DNA of 64,000 nucleotides from Nitrincola salilacus (GCF_046271865.1 NZ_CP176580.1:2542001-2606000), one strand, 5' to 3'. Positions 40,473-50,415 are shown, counted from the stretch's first letter. A program made the numbers and translations. The notes: generated by a model not told the origin, from the sequence alone.

Positions 40473-41354
40473 ATGCACGATACCGTTGTTTTCAAGAATA
40501 AAATTCTGCCCTACTTCCTGCTGGCACCCCAGTTGATCATCACGCTGGTGTTCTTTATCTGGCCAGCCGGCCAGGCACTCTATCAATCTTTCCTGATAGA
40601 GGACGCCTTCGGATTTTCACGCGAGTTTGTCTGGTTCGACAACTTTGTCTACCTGTTTCAGGACCCTGAGTATTGGAACTCAATGAAGGTCACCTTCCTG
40701 TTCAGTGCCATGGTTGCTGTCACTGCAATGGGGGTTGCGCTGCTGCTGGCTGCAATGGCAGATCGCGTACTGAAGGGAGCTGGCACCTACAAGACTCTGC
40801 TGATCTGGCCCTATGCCGTTGCGCCGGTAGTTGCGGCTGTTCTCTGGTGGCTGATGTTCAACCCCTCCATAGGTATTCTGCCCTATTGGATGAAGTTCGT
40901 CGGTCATTACTGGAACCACTATGTGAATGCCGGTGAAGCGATGACTGTCGTCGTGATCGCCTCCGCCTGGAAGCAGATCAGCTACAACTTCATCTTTTTC
41001 CTTGCCGGTATGCAGGCGATTCCCAAGTCACTGATCGAAGCAGCAGCGATCGATGGTGCAAGCCCATTCAAGCGATTCTGGCAGATTGTTTTCCCGCTGC
41101 TCTCGCCCACCGCCTTTTTTCTGCTGGTGGTGAATGTGGTCTATGCCTTCTTTGAAACCTTCGGTGTAATCCACGCCACCACACTGGGCGGGCCGGATAA
41201 CGCTACTCGCACACTGGTGTACAAGGTCTATGAAGATGGCTTTGTCGGACTTGATCTTGGCAGCTCCGCTGCGCAATCGGTCATTCTGATGATCCTGGTG
41301 ATCGCCCTGACGGTGATTCAATTCCGCTATGTCGAGCGCAAGGTGCAGTACTGA
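40473..41354 (+). CDS. ugpA: Glycerol-3-phosphate ABC transporter permease UgpA
   Basis: 293 residues with six predicted membrane helices, starting FKNKILPYFLLAPQLIITLV. The cytoplasmic EAA loop reads EAAAIDGASPFKRFWQIVFP, which docks onto UgpC. Forms the heterodimeric channel with UgpE. Its TGA overlaps the ugpE start by one base (TGATG), so the two are coupled. Confidence 0.93.
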   Translation: MHDTVVFKNKILPYFLLAPQLIITLVFFIWPAGQALYQSFLIEDAFGFSREFVWFDNFVYLFQDPEYWNSMKVTFLFSAMVAVTAMGVALLLAAMADRVLKGAGTYKTLLIWPYAVAPVVAAVLWWLMFNPSIGILPYWMKFVGHYWNHYVNAGEAMTVVVIASAWKQISYNFIFFLAGMQAIPKSLIEAAAIDGASPFKRFWQIVFPLLSPTAFFLLVVNVVYAFFETFGVIHATTLGGPDNATRTLVYKVYEDGFVGLDLGSSAAQSVILMILVIALTVIQFRYVERKVQY

Positions 41355-42205
41355 TGATAGAAAATCGCCCCTGGCTAACCGCCTTTCGTCACCTGATGCT
41401 GATCTTCGGCATTGCCGTGATCGGCTTTCCCATCTGGATCGCTCTGGTCGCTGCTACCCATCCCTCGAGCGCTTTCTTTTCCGGCGTGATGCCCCTGTGG
41501 TTCGGCGAGCAGGGCCTGAACAACTTTGAGCGGGTCTGGAACAACGACGATCGGGTACTTGGCGTCACCGTTTCAGCCTCCTGGATGATGTGGAACAGCT
41601 TCATCATGGCGATGGTGATTGCGATCGGCAAGATCACCATCTCCCTGCTGTCGGCCTATGCCATCGTTTACTTTCGATTTCCCTTCCGCCGCACCTGCTT
41701 CTGGATGATCTTTCTGACCCTGATGCTGCCGGTGGAGGTGCGTATTCTGCCCACCTACGAGGTGGTGGCCAGGCTTGGCATGCTCAACTCCTATGCCGGA
41801 CTGACCATTCCGTTAATCGCCAGCGCCACGGCCACTTTTCTGTTCCGGCAGTTCTTCCTGTCGATTCCGAGCTCACTGGTGGAAGCAGCAAGAATCGATG
41901 GTGCGGGTCCATTCAAGTTTTTCAAGGATATCCTGCTGCCACTCTCGGTGAACAATATCGCGGCGCTGTTCGTGATTCTATTCATCTATGGCTGGAACCA
42001 GTACCTCTGGCCACTACTGATCACCACCGACGAGGATTACTACACCATCGTCATGGTGATTAAACGCCTGATGACGGCCGGGGAAGGTAATGTGCCCTGG
42101 AACATCATCATGACCACCACTGTGCTGGCGATGCTGCCACCGGTGATCGTTGTGATTCTGATGCAGAAGTTTTTCGTCAAAGGCCTGATAGAGCAAGAGA
42201 AATAA
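41354..42205 (+). CDS. ugpE: Glycerol-3-phosphate ABC transporter permease UgpE
   Basis: 283 residues, six membrane helices (first: HLMLIFGIAVIGFPIWIALV). The EAA loop is EAARIDGAGPFKFFKDILLP. Partner of UgpA. The ATG shares a base with the ugpA stop. AAGGGG across its own stop region serves as the ribosome site for ugpC. Confidence 0.93.
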   Translation: MIENRPWLTAFRHLMLIFGIAVIGFPIWIALVAATHPSSAFFSGVMPLWFGEQGLNNFERVWNNDDRVLGVTVSASWMMWNSFIMAMVIAIGKITISLLSAYAIVYFRFPFRRTCFWMIFLTLMLPVEVRILPTYEVVARLGMLNSYAGLTIPLIASATATFLFRQFFLSIPSSLVEAARIDGAGPFKFFKDILLPLSVNNIAALFVILFIYGWNQYLWPLLITTDEDYYTIVMVIKRLMTAGEGNVPWNIIMTTTVLAMLPPVIVVILMQKFFVKGLIEQEK

Positions 42206-42215
42206 GGGGTTCCAC

Positions 42216-43295
42216 GTGGCAACAGTTTCATTAAGACACATCAATAAAAAGTATGACAACGGCTTTGAAGCGATCCATGACCTGAATCTGGAGATACCCG
42301 ATGGCGAGCTGGTCGTGCTGGTCGGTCCATCCGGTTGCGGAAAATCCACCTCGCTGCGCATGGTCGCAGGGCTGGAAAGCATCAGTGGCGGCGATCTCTA
42401 TATCGGAGAAACCCGCGTCAATAATCTGGAACCTGCAGAGCGCGATATCGCCATGGTGTTCCAGAACTACGCGCTCTACCCGCATATGTCGGTGTTTGAC
42501 AATATGGCTTATGGTCTGAAAAACCGAGGAGTGCCCAAGGATCAGATCAAGCAGAAGGTTGATCGTGCTGCCGCAACGCTGGAGATCAGTCATCTGCTGC
42601 CCAATAAGCCGAAGCAGCTCTCGGGTGGCCAGCGCCAGCGTGTAGCGATGGGTCGGGCGATCGTTCGTAACCCCAAGGTGTTTCTGTTTGACGAGCCGCT
42701 ATCAAATCTGGATGCAAAGCTCAGAGTGCAGATGCGCATCGAGATCAAACGCCTGCAGCAGGAGTTCGGCACCACCTCGATCTATGTTACCCACGATCAG
42801 GTCGAGGCGATGACTCTCGCCGATCGTCTGGTGGTGATGAACAATGGCCGGGTGGAGCAGATGGGCCCACCGCTGGAGTTGTATGAGCGCCCGGAAACCC
42901 AGTTCGTTGCCAGTTTTCTTGGCTCACCGGGTATGAACTTCATGTCTGCCAGAGTCGATGCAAACTGCCTGCACCTGCCAGGTGGGCATAAGCTAGAGTT
43001 GGGTCAGGCAGTTGATCTCACGAAGCTTCAGCAGCAGGAGCTGATGTTGGGGCTGAGACCAGAGCACCTGGAAGCCTGCGAGATGCCAGATGCCGACTTT
43101 GTGCTGCAGGTCGAGATGGTCGAACCACTCGGCGCCGATACCCTGCTCTATGGTCGGTTGCCCGGTAATGAGGACCTGATGGTTGCCGAACAGTCCGGTA
43201 AGATCCGCTATGAACGAGGCACCAAAGTGCCTTTACGTGTGGATCGAAGCAGCATACATTTGTTTGATAAGGAGTCTCAGCGACGGATCGTTTGA
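42216..43295 (+). CDS. ugpC: Glycerol-3-phosphate ABC transporter ATPase UgpC
   Basis: 359 residues, GTG start with AAGGGG 6 bases upstream. Walker A GPSGCGKST at 37-45, Q-loop in VFQNYALYPH, signature LSGGQRQRVAMGRA, Walker B FLFDEPLSNLDAKLR and the H-loop YVTHDQ. The C-terminal 240-359 is the MalK/UgpC-type regulatory TOBE region (LGLRPEHLE). In E. coli this domain mediates inhibition by phosphate. Energises UgpA/UgpE. Confidence 0.95.
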   Translation: MATVSLRHINKKYDNGFEAIHDLNLEIPDGELVVLVGPSGCGKSTSLRMVAGLESISGGDLYIGETRVNNLEPAERDIAMVFQNYALYPHMSVFDNMAYGLKNRGVPKDQIKQKVDRAAATLEISHLLPNKPKQLSGGQRQRVAMGRAIVRNPKVFLFDEPLSNLDAKLRVQMRIEIKRLQQEFGTTSIYVTHDQVEAMTLADRLVVMNNGRVEQMGPPLELYERPETQFVASFLGSPGMNFMSARVDANCLHLPGGHKLELGQAVDLTKLQQQELMLGLRPEHLEACEMPDADFVLQVEMVEPLGADTLLYGRLPGNEDLMVAEQSGKIRYERGTKVPLRVDRSSIHLFDKESQRRIV

Positions 43296-43326
43296 TACCT
43301 GCCAACTTATTGCAGACGGATTGATA

Positions 43327-44112
43327 ATGAAATTGACTGAGCGACAGCACACCATTCTGGAATGGATTCGACAGACAGAACATCTGGAAATCGAGCTGAT
43401 CGCTCAGCGCTTTGATGTCACAACCCAGACGATCCGCAAGGATATCAATCAGCTCTGCGAATATGGCCTGTTACGGCGTCGGCATGGTGGCGTCAGCCTG
43501 CCGTCATCTGTCACCAACCTCTCCTTCACCTCACGTCAGATCATCAATCAACACGCCAAGCAGCGGATCGCCTCCCATCTGGCCAGCTTGATACCGGATA
43601 ATGCCTCGGTGTTTCTCGGTATCGGTACCACCATCGAGTTTGTTGCGCGCGAGTTGTCCGATCACAAAGGGCTGACAATCCTGACCAATAACCTGAATGT
43701 TGCGTCACTGCTGTGCAACAGCCCGTCGATTCAGGTCATGGTCGCAGGTGGTCAGCTACGCCACAATGACCATGATGTGGTCGGGGAGGAAACCACCCGT
43801 TACTTCAGCGAATTCCATGCGGACTACGGTGTCATCGGTACGGGTGGCCTGGATACCCACCACGGACTGATGGATTTTGATGTTCGAGAAGCAGCCGTCA
43901 GCAGGGCCATATTGAGCAACTGCCGACAGAGGATTCTGGTGGCAGACCAGAGCAAGTGGGGGCGCAATGCATTGGCAAAAATTGCCCCACTGACACAGAT
44001 CGATCTGTTCATTACCGACCACCTGCCAGCTACCGCAAGACCTGCGATACCCGACAGCATGACCCTTATCACAACTGATGTCACAACTGATGTCACAACC
44101 GATGATGGCTGA
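43327..44112 (+). CDS. DeoR-family regulator, GlpR-like, last gene of the ugp operon
   Basis: 261 residues from ATG 43327; a longer open frame from 43183 overlaps ugpC and is rejected. N-terminal DeoR helix-turn-helix (TERQHTILEWIRQTEHLEIE, then TQTIRKDINQLCE) and a C-terminal sugar-phosphate sensor domain (VFLGIGTTIEFVARELS, GIGTG-like loop, DFDVREAAVS, LVADQSKWGRNA). GlpR responds to glycerol-3-phosphate, the transported substrate, so feedback on the operon is likely. The C-terminus carries a short repeat, TDVTTDVTTDDG, from three 12-bp DNA repeats (ACAACTGATGTC, two exact and one altered, 44070-44104), probably slippage. Confidence 0.88.
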   Translation: MKLTERQHTILEWIRQTEHLEIELIAQRFDVTTQTIRKDINQLCEYGLLRRRHGGVSLPSSVTNLSFTSRQIINQHAKQRIASHLASLIPDNASVFLGIGTTIEFVARELSDHKGLTILTNNLNVASLLCNSPSIQVMVAGGQLRHNDHDVVGEETTRYFSEFHADYGVIGTGGLDTHHGLMDFDVREAAVSRAILSNCRQRILVADQSKWGRNALAKIAPLTQIDLFITDHLPATARPAIPDSMTLITTDVTTDVTTDDG

Positions 44113-44132
44113 TCGCCCCCTGCAACCGAGCA

Positions 44133-47100
44133 CTAACGCTCCACCACCGCCAGCAGCGCGGGAATCACCACCAGCACCAGCACAGTCGCCACGCCCAGAC
44201 CAAATACGATCGATACCGCCATCGGGATCAGAAACTGCGCCTGCACCGAGGTTTCGAACAGCAAAGGCATCAATCCAGCAATGGTGGTGATGGAGGTGAT
44301 CAGTACCGCACGTAATCTCAGGCAGGAAGCCTCGACAATGGCTTCGTGACAATCCATTCCCTTCTGACGCAGCCCTTGATAGAAGCTGACCAAGATGATT
44401 GAGTTGTTCACCACGATACCGGTCAGACCAAAGAGTCCGAAGAAGGATAGTATGGTCAGCTCCAACCCCAGCATCCAGTGTCCGGCTATCGCCCCGAGCA
44501 GGCCAAAAGGGATGATCGCCATCACCACAAGCGGCAGCAGATAGCTGGCAAACATCCAGGCCAGCACAATATAGATGGCTGCCAGTGCAAACAGCAGCCC
44601 CATACGCATATCCCCCAGCGTTTCCTGCTGATCCACTGCACGCCCCTGAAAAGACCAGTCCAGCCCATAGCGGGTCGCCAACTCAGGTAACACATCACTG
44701 GCCAGACGCTCTCTGATCAGGCCGGCATTTCCCTGTGCACGATCCACCTCAGCCGAGACATGGATGGCCAGGCGCGCATCTGCATGGCGCAGGGTTTCGA
44801 ACCCCGGTTGATAATCAAACCCGGCCAGATGATCCAGCGGACTCCAGCCACCCTGTGGCAGTGGCAGCGACAGGCGCTCCAGTGTCAGGGTGTTGTGTCG
44901 CTCCGCATCAGGCAGGAGGACACGCACCTCCACTTCCTCCAGTCCATCCTGATACAACTGCACCAGAGCCCCATCAAACAACCCTCGCAGCTCAGCCGCC
45001 ATGCTCTGAGGAGTGAAGCCCAGAGCAACACCTTGTGGACTGAGTCTGACCAGCAACTGCTCACGCCCGTAGGGTGTATCATCCTCAATCGCATAAAGGC
45101 CTGGCGTTTCCGACATGGCGTCTGCCAACTCCAGTGCAGCCAGTTTAAGTGTCTGCGCATCCACCCCTGTCAGGCGGACATCCACATCACGCCCGGGTGG
45201 CCCGCCGGTCACCGCCGTTATGATCACCGCATCCAGACCCGGGACACGAGGTATCTGTTCGCGCCAGAGACGGATCAACTGTTGGTTACTGATCGCACGT
45301 CGATCCGGAGATGTCAGTTCAACCAGCATCGATGCAAACTGATCCCCCCTTGGCCCGCTGCCATCGCTGGCAATCCCCTGCCCCAACCGCGTCACCTTCA
45401 CTCTGACAACCTCTTCATCCAGTGACGCTTCCACCTCCTGCAGCGCTGCCTCCACCTGCTGCATGAACTGCTCAACACGCTCGGGTGCCGTACCTGCCAC
45501 AAACGAGATATTCGCTCTGACGGTCGTACCATCGGGATTGGGGAAGAAGGTAAAGCCAACACGACCACCGGCCAACAGACCAAAGGCAAGAATCAGCAGC
45601 GCAACCGCTGCCGCCAGCGTGATGCCTCTAGCCTGAATGGATGCCGTCACCAGACGCCGAAAGGGCTTTTGCCTGAAATGCTCCAACCCCTGCTCAAACC
45701 GGCCTCTGAAACCCTTCTCTTCCTCTTTGAGCTGCGCACGGGATACGGCAAGACCCTGGCTTAGCTGATGCGGCAAAATCAGAAAGCTGATCAGCAAGGT
45801 CGCCAGGATCACACAGATCACTACCAGCGGTATCTCAAACAGTATTTTGCCGATAATGCCGCCGATCAGCATCAGCGGGAAAAAGGCCGCAACCGTTGTC
45901 AGCGACGAGGCGATCACCGGCGCCAGCATCCTCCTTGCACCCGTCAACGCGGCTTCCTGGGGTGATTTGCCTTCACTGCGTAGCGTATAGGCATGCTCAC
46001 TGACCACTATGGCATTATCAACAATGATCCCCAGCGACATGATAAACCCGAACAGCGACATCATATTGATGCTGCCTCCGGCCAGATAGAGCGCCACAAA
46101 AGCGGTCGTGAAGGCGATCGGAATGCCCAGGGCGACACGGATCGCAAGGCGCCCGCTGAGAAACAGAAACAGAATCGCCAGCACCAGCACCAATCCACCC
46201 AGTCCGTTTTTCAACAGCAGATTGATACGCTCGCTGATCAACTGCCACAGCTGATCATAAACCTTAAGCTCCACACCCGGGGGCAGGCTGCGCTCAGTTT
46301 GCTGCAGCCAGATCCCGAACCGCTTCGCCGCATCCAGTGCATCGGTGTTTTCGGTCCGCTGCAGCAGCAACTCCAGTGCGGGTTGCTGCTGATAACGCAC
46401 ACGAGTTTGCCCATCCCTGGCCCGTCGCTCAATATATGCAATATCGCCCAGTTTCAGCCAACCCTGCTCAGCACTGTTGAGCACTGGTAGCTGTGCAAAA
46501 TCATATTCATGGCGCGCCTGTTGCAGCACCCGCAGTTGTCGCCCACCCTGATCACGCCCGAACTGACCAGCAGGCTGATCCGTGGTAAAGCGTGCCAGGT
46601 GTTCGGCCAACTGGCGGGGTGTTTTATCCAGTGCCTGCAGCATTTCACTGCTGACCTCAATGGCTACCAGTTCCGAAGGCAAGCCGGTGAAATCGACTTT
46701 CTCGATACCGATATCCAGTAGCTCACGCTCAAAACGGCGGGCAAGCGCGCGCAGCTCTGCCATGGAATCAGAACCGGACAGCAGCATGCGTACGATCGGC
46801 TCATAGCGGACGATACGATTCACAACCGGTGTTTCGGCATTGAGCGGAAGATTGCGCTGCTGCGCGACACTATCCTCCACCTGTGCCAGCGCCTGTGCCA
46901 TATCGACCCGATCACGAAGTTCAAGGGTGATGGCCGACACCCCGAGGCTGGAAGTGGAGGTGATCGACTTCAACCCATCCACCGTTCTGAGGGACTGCTC
47001 CAGCGGGATCGTCACACTGCTTTCGACATCCTCAGCACTCGCCCCGGTCCAGACTACTCGCACACTGACAAAATCCAGGGCAAAGTTGGGGAAAAACTGA

Positions 47101-47213
47101 GTGTTCAGCTTCATCAAAGACCAGAAACCCGACAGCAGCATCAGCACAATCAGCAGATTACTGGCCAGTCGATGGTTCAGAAAGAGCGCGATAAACCCCT
47201 TGCGCGGCATCAT
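44133..47213 (-). CDS. RND-type efflux permease
   Basis: 1026 residues, inner membrane, with the RND layout of 12 helices and two large periplasmic loops. N-terminal FLNHRLASNLLIVLMLLSG; LNTQFFPNFALDFVSVRVVW; TM4 LGIIVDNAIVVSEHAY with the proton-relay Asp; ASSLTTVAAFFPLMLIGGIIGK; second half GLTGIVVNNSIILVSF. TM4 has one Asp instead of the Asp-Asp of AcrB. It overlaps the adaptor gene by 4 bases. No outer-membrane TolC gene follows, so a shared channel is probably used. Substrate unknown. Confidence 0.93.
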   Translation of the reverse strand: MMPRKGFIALFLNHRLASNLLIVLMLLSGFWSLMKLNTQFFPNFALDFVSVRVVWTGASAEDVESSVTIPLEQSLRTVDGLKSITSTSSLGVSAITLELRDRVDMAQALAQVEDSVAQQRNLPLNAETPVVNRIVRYEPIVRMLLSGSDSMAELRALARRFERELLDIGIEKVDFTGLPSELVAIEVSSEMLQALDKTPRQLAEHLARFTTDQPAGQFGRDQGGRQLRVLQQARHEYDFAQLPVLNSAEQGWLKLGDIAYIERRARDGQTRVRYQQQPALELLLQRTENTDALDAAKRFGIWLQQTERSLPPGVELKVYDQLWQLISERINLLLKNGLGGLVLVLAILFLFLSGRLAIRVALGIPIAFTTAFVALYLAGGSINMMSLFGFIMSLGIIVDNAIVVSEHAYTLRSEGKSPQEAALTGARRMLAPVIASSLTTVAAFFPLMLIGGIIGKILFEIPLVVICVILATLLISFLILPHQLSQGLAVSRAQLKEEEKGFRGRFEQGLEHFRQKPFRRLVTASIQARGITLAAAVALLILAFGLLAGGRVGFTFFPNPDGTTVRANISFVAGTAPERVEQFMQQVEAALQEVEASLDEEVVRVKVTRLGQGIASDGSGPRGDQFASMLVELTSPDRRAISNQQLIRLWREQIPRVPGLDAVIITAVTGGPPGRDVDVRLTGVDAQTLKLAALELADAMSETPGLYAIEDDTPYGREQLLVRLSPQGVALGFTPQSMAAELRGLFDGALVQLYQDGLEEVEVRVLLPDAERHNTLTLERLSLPLPQGGWSPLDHLAGFDYQPGFETLRHADARLAIHVSAEVDRAQGNAGLIRERLASDVLPELATRYGLDWSFQGRAVDQQETLGDMRMGLLFALAAIYIVLAWMFASYLLPLVVMAIIPFGLLGAIAGHWMLGLELTILSFFGLFGLTGIVVNNSIILVSFYQGLRQKGMDCHEAIVEASCLRLRAVLITSITTIAGLMPLLFETSVQAQFLIPMAVSIVFGLGVATVLVLVVIPALLAVVER

Positions 47214-48484
47214 GACCCCTCTCCGGGTATGCTGAGCTGTTCAACCACTTCTACTCTCAATCCCTGCATCGCCTGAGGTAACCGATTTGCCAGCACCTGA
47301 TCTCCCTCGCTCAGCTCTGTTACACTGATCAGCAGACCTGCTTGCCCATTACGGCGCGTTTCGCCCAGCACATCAACGGTCAACGACTGTAAGCGCCCCT
47401 CTTTGATCAGATAGATTCTGTCAGAGCCATGTAATGCTTCAGCAGGTATCCATGCGCTGGAACCATTGATCGGCAAGCGCATCCAGGCCTCGGCAAAACG
47501 CCCCAGCGGTAAGCGCTCTGCATGCCCTCCTCCCAGACGAAAGTTTGCCAGTACAGCTGCCGATTGATCAGTCTTGGCAGACAGGCGCTCAAGCACGAAT
47601 ACATAATGGCTGCCATCAATATCGGCAAAGGCTTCAAGAGTGATATCAGAAGCCAGTGAATCCTGCAGCTGGGGCAGATAGCGCATAGGGATACGGCTTT
47701 CCAGCTCTATATCGATGGGTGAAAAATGGGTCAGCAGTACCGTATTCGCGGTGACTCTGTCGCCTGGTGCCACCATCAGATCCACAATGCGCATGTCAGT
47801 AGCTGCCACCACATGCGTTGCCTGCAGATTGCGCTCTGCCAGCTCCAATTGACCTCTGGCCCGCACTCTGGCTGCTTCCAACTGCTTCAGGCGCGACGGA
47901 TGCTGGCTGACCGCCAGTTCACGATTCATCAACGCCAGTTGCTGTTGCAGTAAAGACTGCTCTGCCAGATCCACATCACGTTGCGCGGCACGACTACCCT
48001 CGGCAAGGCTTTTGATGCGCTGCAGTTGACGCTCTGCAAGTGCCAGCAGCTCACGCTCCTGCTGCAGCGCCTGTCGATCCAACGCATGCTGGCTAACACG
48101 CTGCTCAATCTGCGAGTCCAGATCCTGAAGTTCAGCCAGCCGCTGATCACGCTCAACCCGTGCATCAGTCGGGTCCAGCTCCAGCAACAGATCGCCTGTG
48201 GCAACCATCTGACCTGCCTGCACTGCCACACTGACCACATCACCTGCCGATCTTGCACGCAGACTGGCGGTTGAAGCGGTACCTATCTTGCCAAAAAGCC
48301 TCACCTCTGGAGACTGTTCAGCTATCGTCACGATCAGTGCAGCAACAGGCCAGCTTCTCTCCTCATCACCAGCGGGTGGTGCTTCAGGTTTTGTCGATTT
48401 GAGATGGAGAAATCCAGCGATCGCAACCAGAATTAGTAGCAGGGGCACCAGATATCGAATCAACCGAGATGTAAATCCTGACAT
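47210..48484 (-). CDS. RND efflux periplasmic adaptor (membrane fusion protein)
   Basis: 424 residues with an N-terminal membrane anchor (YLVPLLLILVAIAGFLHL). The HlyD/AcrA-type order is visible: barrel-sandwich halves (ASLRARSAGDVVSVAVQAGQ and ATDMRIVDLMVAPGDRVTANTV), a long alpha-helical hairpin (about 110-225, many Gln/Leu/Arg heptads), beta-barrel and membrane-proximal domain. First gene of the pump operon; the permease gene begins inside its stop. Confidence 0.92.
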   Translation of the reverse strand: MSGFTSRLIRYLVPLLLILVAIAGFLHLKSTKPEAPPAGDEERSWPVAALIVTIAEQSPEVRLFGKIGTASTASLRARSAGDVVSVAVQAGQMVATGDLLLELDPTDARVERDQRLAELQDLDSQIEQRVSQHALDRQALQQERELLALAERQLQRIKSLAEGSRAAQRDVDLAEQSLLQQQLALMNRELAVSQHPSRLKQLEAARVRARGQLELAERNLQATHVVAATDMRIVDLMVAPGDRVTANTVLLTHFSPIDIELESRIPMRYLPQLQDSLASDITLEAFADIDGSHYVFVLERLSAKTDQSAAVLANFRLGGGHAERLPLGRFAEAWMRLPINGSSAWIPAEALHGSDRIYLIKEGRLQSLTVDVLGETRRNGQAGLLISVTELSEGDQVLANRLPQAMQGLRVEVVEQLSIPGEGS

Positions 48485-48520
48485 GAACAGGCAGCCTGTA
48501 TGAATTAAAATAAGATTATG

Positions 48521-48535
48521 CTTATATAGTATAAG
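48521..48535. promoter_or_regulatory. Small palindrome upstream of the RND operon
   Basis: CTTATA-TAG-TATAAG, perfect 6-bp arms, lies 37 bp upstream of the adaptor start and also upstream of the divergent diguanylate cyclase gene. Could be an operator or part of an AT-rich promoter. No dedicated regulator is adjacent. Confidence 0.3.
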
Positions 48536-48645
48536 AATTTGCCTCTATAGCACAGTGACCACGCCGATCTCCACATTGGCAATGAGTCTGCTATTCTGTT
48601 GTTGCCAGTGTGCACATTAGACTGCTGAAGGGAAACTGCCATCTG

Positions 48646-49695
48646 ATGAATAATATGACAGCCAGAGCCAGGTCAGACAGTGAACTCTTCCTAGCCGTGG
48701 CCCGAGCAGCCAAGCGCCTGAATGAAAGCGTCGACTGGCGCGAGGGCATCACCCAGTTTCTGGAAGAGCTGGGTATCAGTACGGGTTCCAGTCGTGTCTG
48801 GATGTTCAGGCTGATCGAAAAAGGTGATGATTATTACATTACCGAATACATTCATGAGTGGGCGGCTCGCCCTGAATTGTCTAACTTTGATGACCTTCAG
48901 CTTCATCATCAGCGTGTCGAAGTAAAGGACGACGACGTTAAAGAGCTTTACGAAGCACGCCTTCGAGGCGAGTGGCGCCAACACCATCGCTGCTCCCTGT
49001 CGGGTCATCTGCTGAATGAGTTTGTACGCCAGAGTATTCACTCCATGCTGACCATCCCCATCATGGTGAATAGTCAGTGGTGGGGAATCCTTGGTTTTGA
49101 TGATTGCGACAAACCCAAGTCCTACCCGGAAAGTTATGTCGCAGCACTGGAGATCGCTTCGGTCCTCCTGACAAATGCCATACTTCGTGCCCGACTGCAC
49201 TGGGAGGCAAATCACGATTATCTGACGGCACTTTTCAACCGGCGGCATTTGATAAAACTGATAGAGCAGGCCCTGCAGGAGCACCAGCCAGGACAGCTGA
49301 CAATTCTGGATATTGACTTTTTCAAGCGGGTCAACGATGAGTACGGGCATCAGGCAGGTGACGCTGCGCTGGTTCATCTCTCCGACACCTTGAAATCCAG
49401 ACTGCCCGCTCATGCCCTGCTGGCGCGTTTTGGTGGTGAGGAGTTCGCTCTATGGCAGCCGGACACATCCGAACAAAACTCAGTAGAGGCTGATGAACTG
49501 CGAAAAGCACTGGATGAAACACCTTTCATCTGGGAAGGAAAAGCAGTCAGAATAACTGCAAGCTTTGGCACCACCTACACCCGTTCCGGACAGCATAAAA
49601 CAGAAGATAACTTTGAAACACTTTTTGCCCGCGCCGATTCAGCATTGCTGGAAGCCAAACTGCAGGGACGAAATCGGGTGGTGGTTGTTAACTGA
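48646..49695 (+). CDS. GAF-GGDEF diguanylate cyclase
   Basis: 349 residues from ATG 48646 (GAAGGG upstream; a GTG at 48610 is less likely). Residues about 10-180 are GAF-like (WREGITQFLEELGISTGSSR, then HSMLTIPIMVNSQWWGILGFDD). GGDEF at about 190-345 with DYLTALFNRRHL, LDIDFFKRVNDEYGH and the active motif GGEEF at 263-267. The GAF ligand is unknown. tpm starts 24 bp downstream, so they may be co-transcribed. Confidence 0.9.
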   Translation: MNNMTARARSDSELFLAVARAAKRLNESVDWREGITQFLEELGISTGSSRVWMFRLIEKGDDYYITEYIHEWAARPELSNFDDLQLHHQRVEVKDDDVKELYEARLRGEWRQHHRCSLSGHLLNEFVRQSIHSMLTIPIMVNSQWWGILGFDDCDKPKSYPESYVAALEIASVLLTNAILRARLHWEANHDYLTALFNRRHLIKLIEQALQEHQPGQLTILDIDFFKRVNDEYGHQAGDAALVHLSDTLKSRLPAHALLARFGGEEFALWQPDTSEQNSVEADELRKALDETPFIWEGKAVRITASFGTTYTRSGQHKTEDNFETLFARADSALLEAKLQGRNRVVVVN

Positions 49696-49719
49696 TATAT
49701 TAATTGGAGAGGATACAAC

Positions 49720-50358
49720 GTGGAACACCAATTCTGGCACGAGCGCTGGGAACAGAATCAGATAGGATTTCATCAGTCAGAGATCAATGCCTACCTGAAC
49801 AGCCACTGGGCTGAACTCGGGATCCCCAACGACGCCCCTGTCTTTGTGCCCTTGTGCGGTAAAAGTCTGGATATGCTGTGGTTACGTGAGCAGGGGCATG
49901 CATTGCTGGGAATAGATATCAGTGAAGTAGCCCTGCAAGCCTTTTTCAATGAAAACCAGCTATCCCCTGCTATCAGCAAAGGTGAACGCTTCACTGAATA
50001 CAGCATGGACGGGTTGCGATTACTTGGAGGTGATTTTTTTGCACTGACCCGAGAGGATCTCGGTCAGATTCGTGCAGTCTATGACCGTGCCGCCTTGATT
50101 GCGTTGCCGCCTGCGATGCGCAAAGACTATGTTCGTCATATGGAGGCGCTCCTGCCAACTGCTGCCAGCATCCTGCTGATCACACTTGAGTATCCTGAAG
50201 GCATGCTCAAAGGGCCACCTTTCAGTGTTGCTCAGGATGAGGTGGAAGCCTTATACGGGGAGGGATTCGAAGTAACGTTTAAAGGTCGCTGGGATGGCCT
50301 GGGGCCGAAGGGCAAGCCGCTGAAGGAGGTAGTTTACACGCTTAAGCGTAAACCCTGA
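49720..50358 (+). CDS. tpm: Thiopurine S-methyltransferase
   Basis: 212 residues, GTG start with GGAGAGG 8 bases upstream. SAM-dependent methyltransferase of the TPMT family: FWHERWEQNQIGFHQ at the N-terminus, the SAM-site loop VPLCGKSLDM (44-49), LGIDISEVAL, and DRAALIALPP. In gammaproteobacteria this enzyme also methylates selenium and tellurium compounds. Length is typical for bacterial Tpm. Confidence 0.95.
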   Translation: MEHQFWHERWEQNQIGFHQSEINAYLNSHWAELGIPNDAPVFVPLCGKSLDMLWLREQGHALLGIDISEVALQAFFNENQLSPAISKGERFTEYSMDGLRLLGGDFFALTREDLGQIRAVYDRAALIALPPAMRKDYVRHMEALLPTAASILLITLEYPEGMLKGPPFSVAQDEVEALYGEGFEVTFKGRWDGLGPKGKPLKEVVYTLKRKP

Positions 50359-50415
50359 TCAATTCCCACCTGCAACAAGCCTGCAGGCTCAGTTCAGTTA
50401 TTAACTATACCTGTA

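Noticed and set aside
50378..50389. AGCCTGCAGGCT palindrome after tpm as terminator
   Set aside because: It has no loop and no T-run, so it cannot form a normal terminator hairpin; possibly chance.
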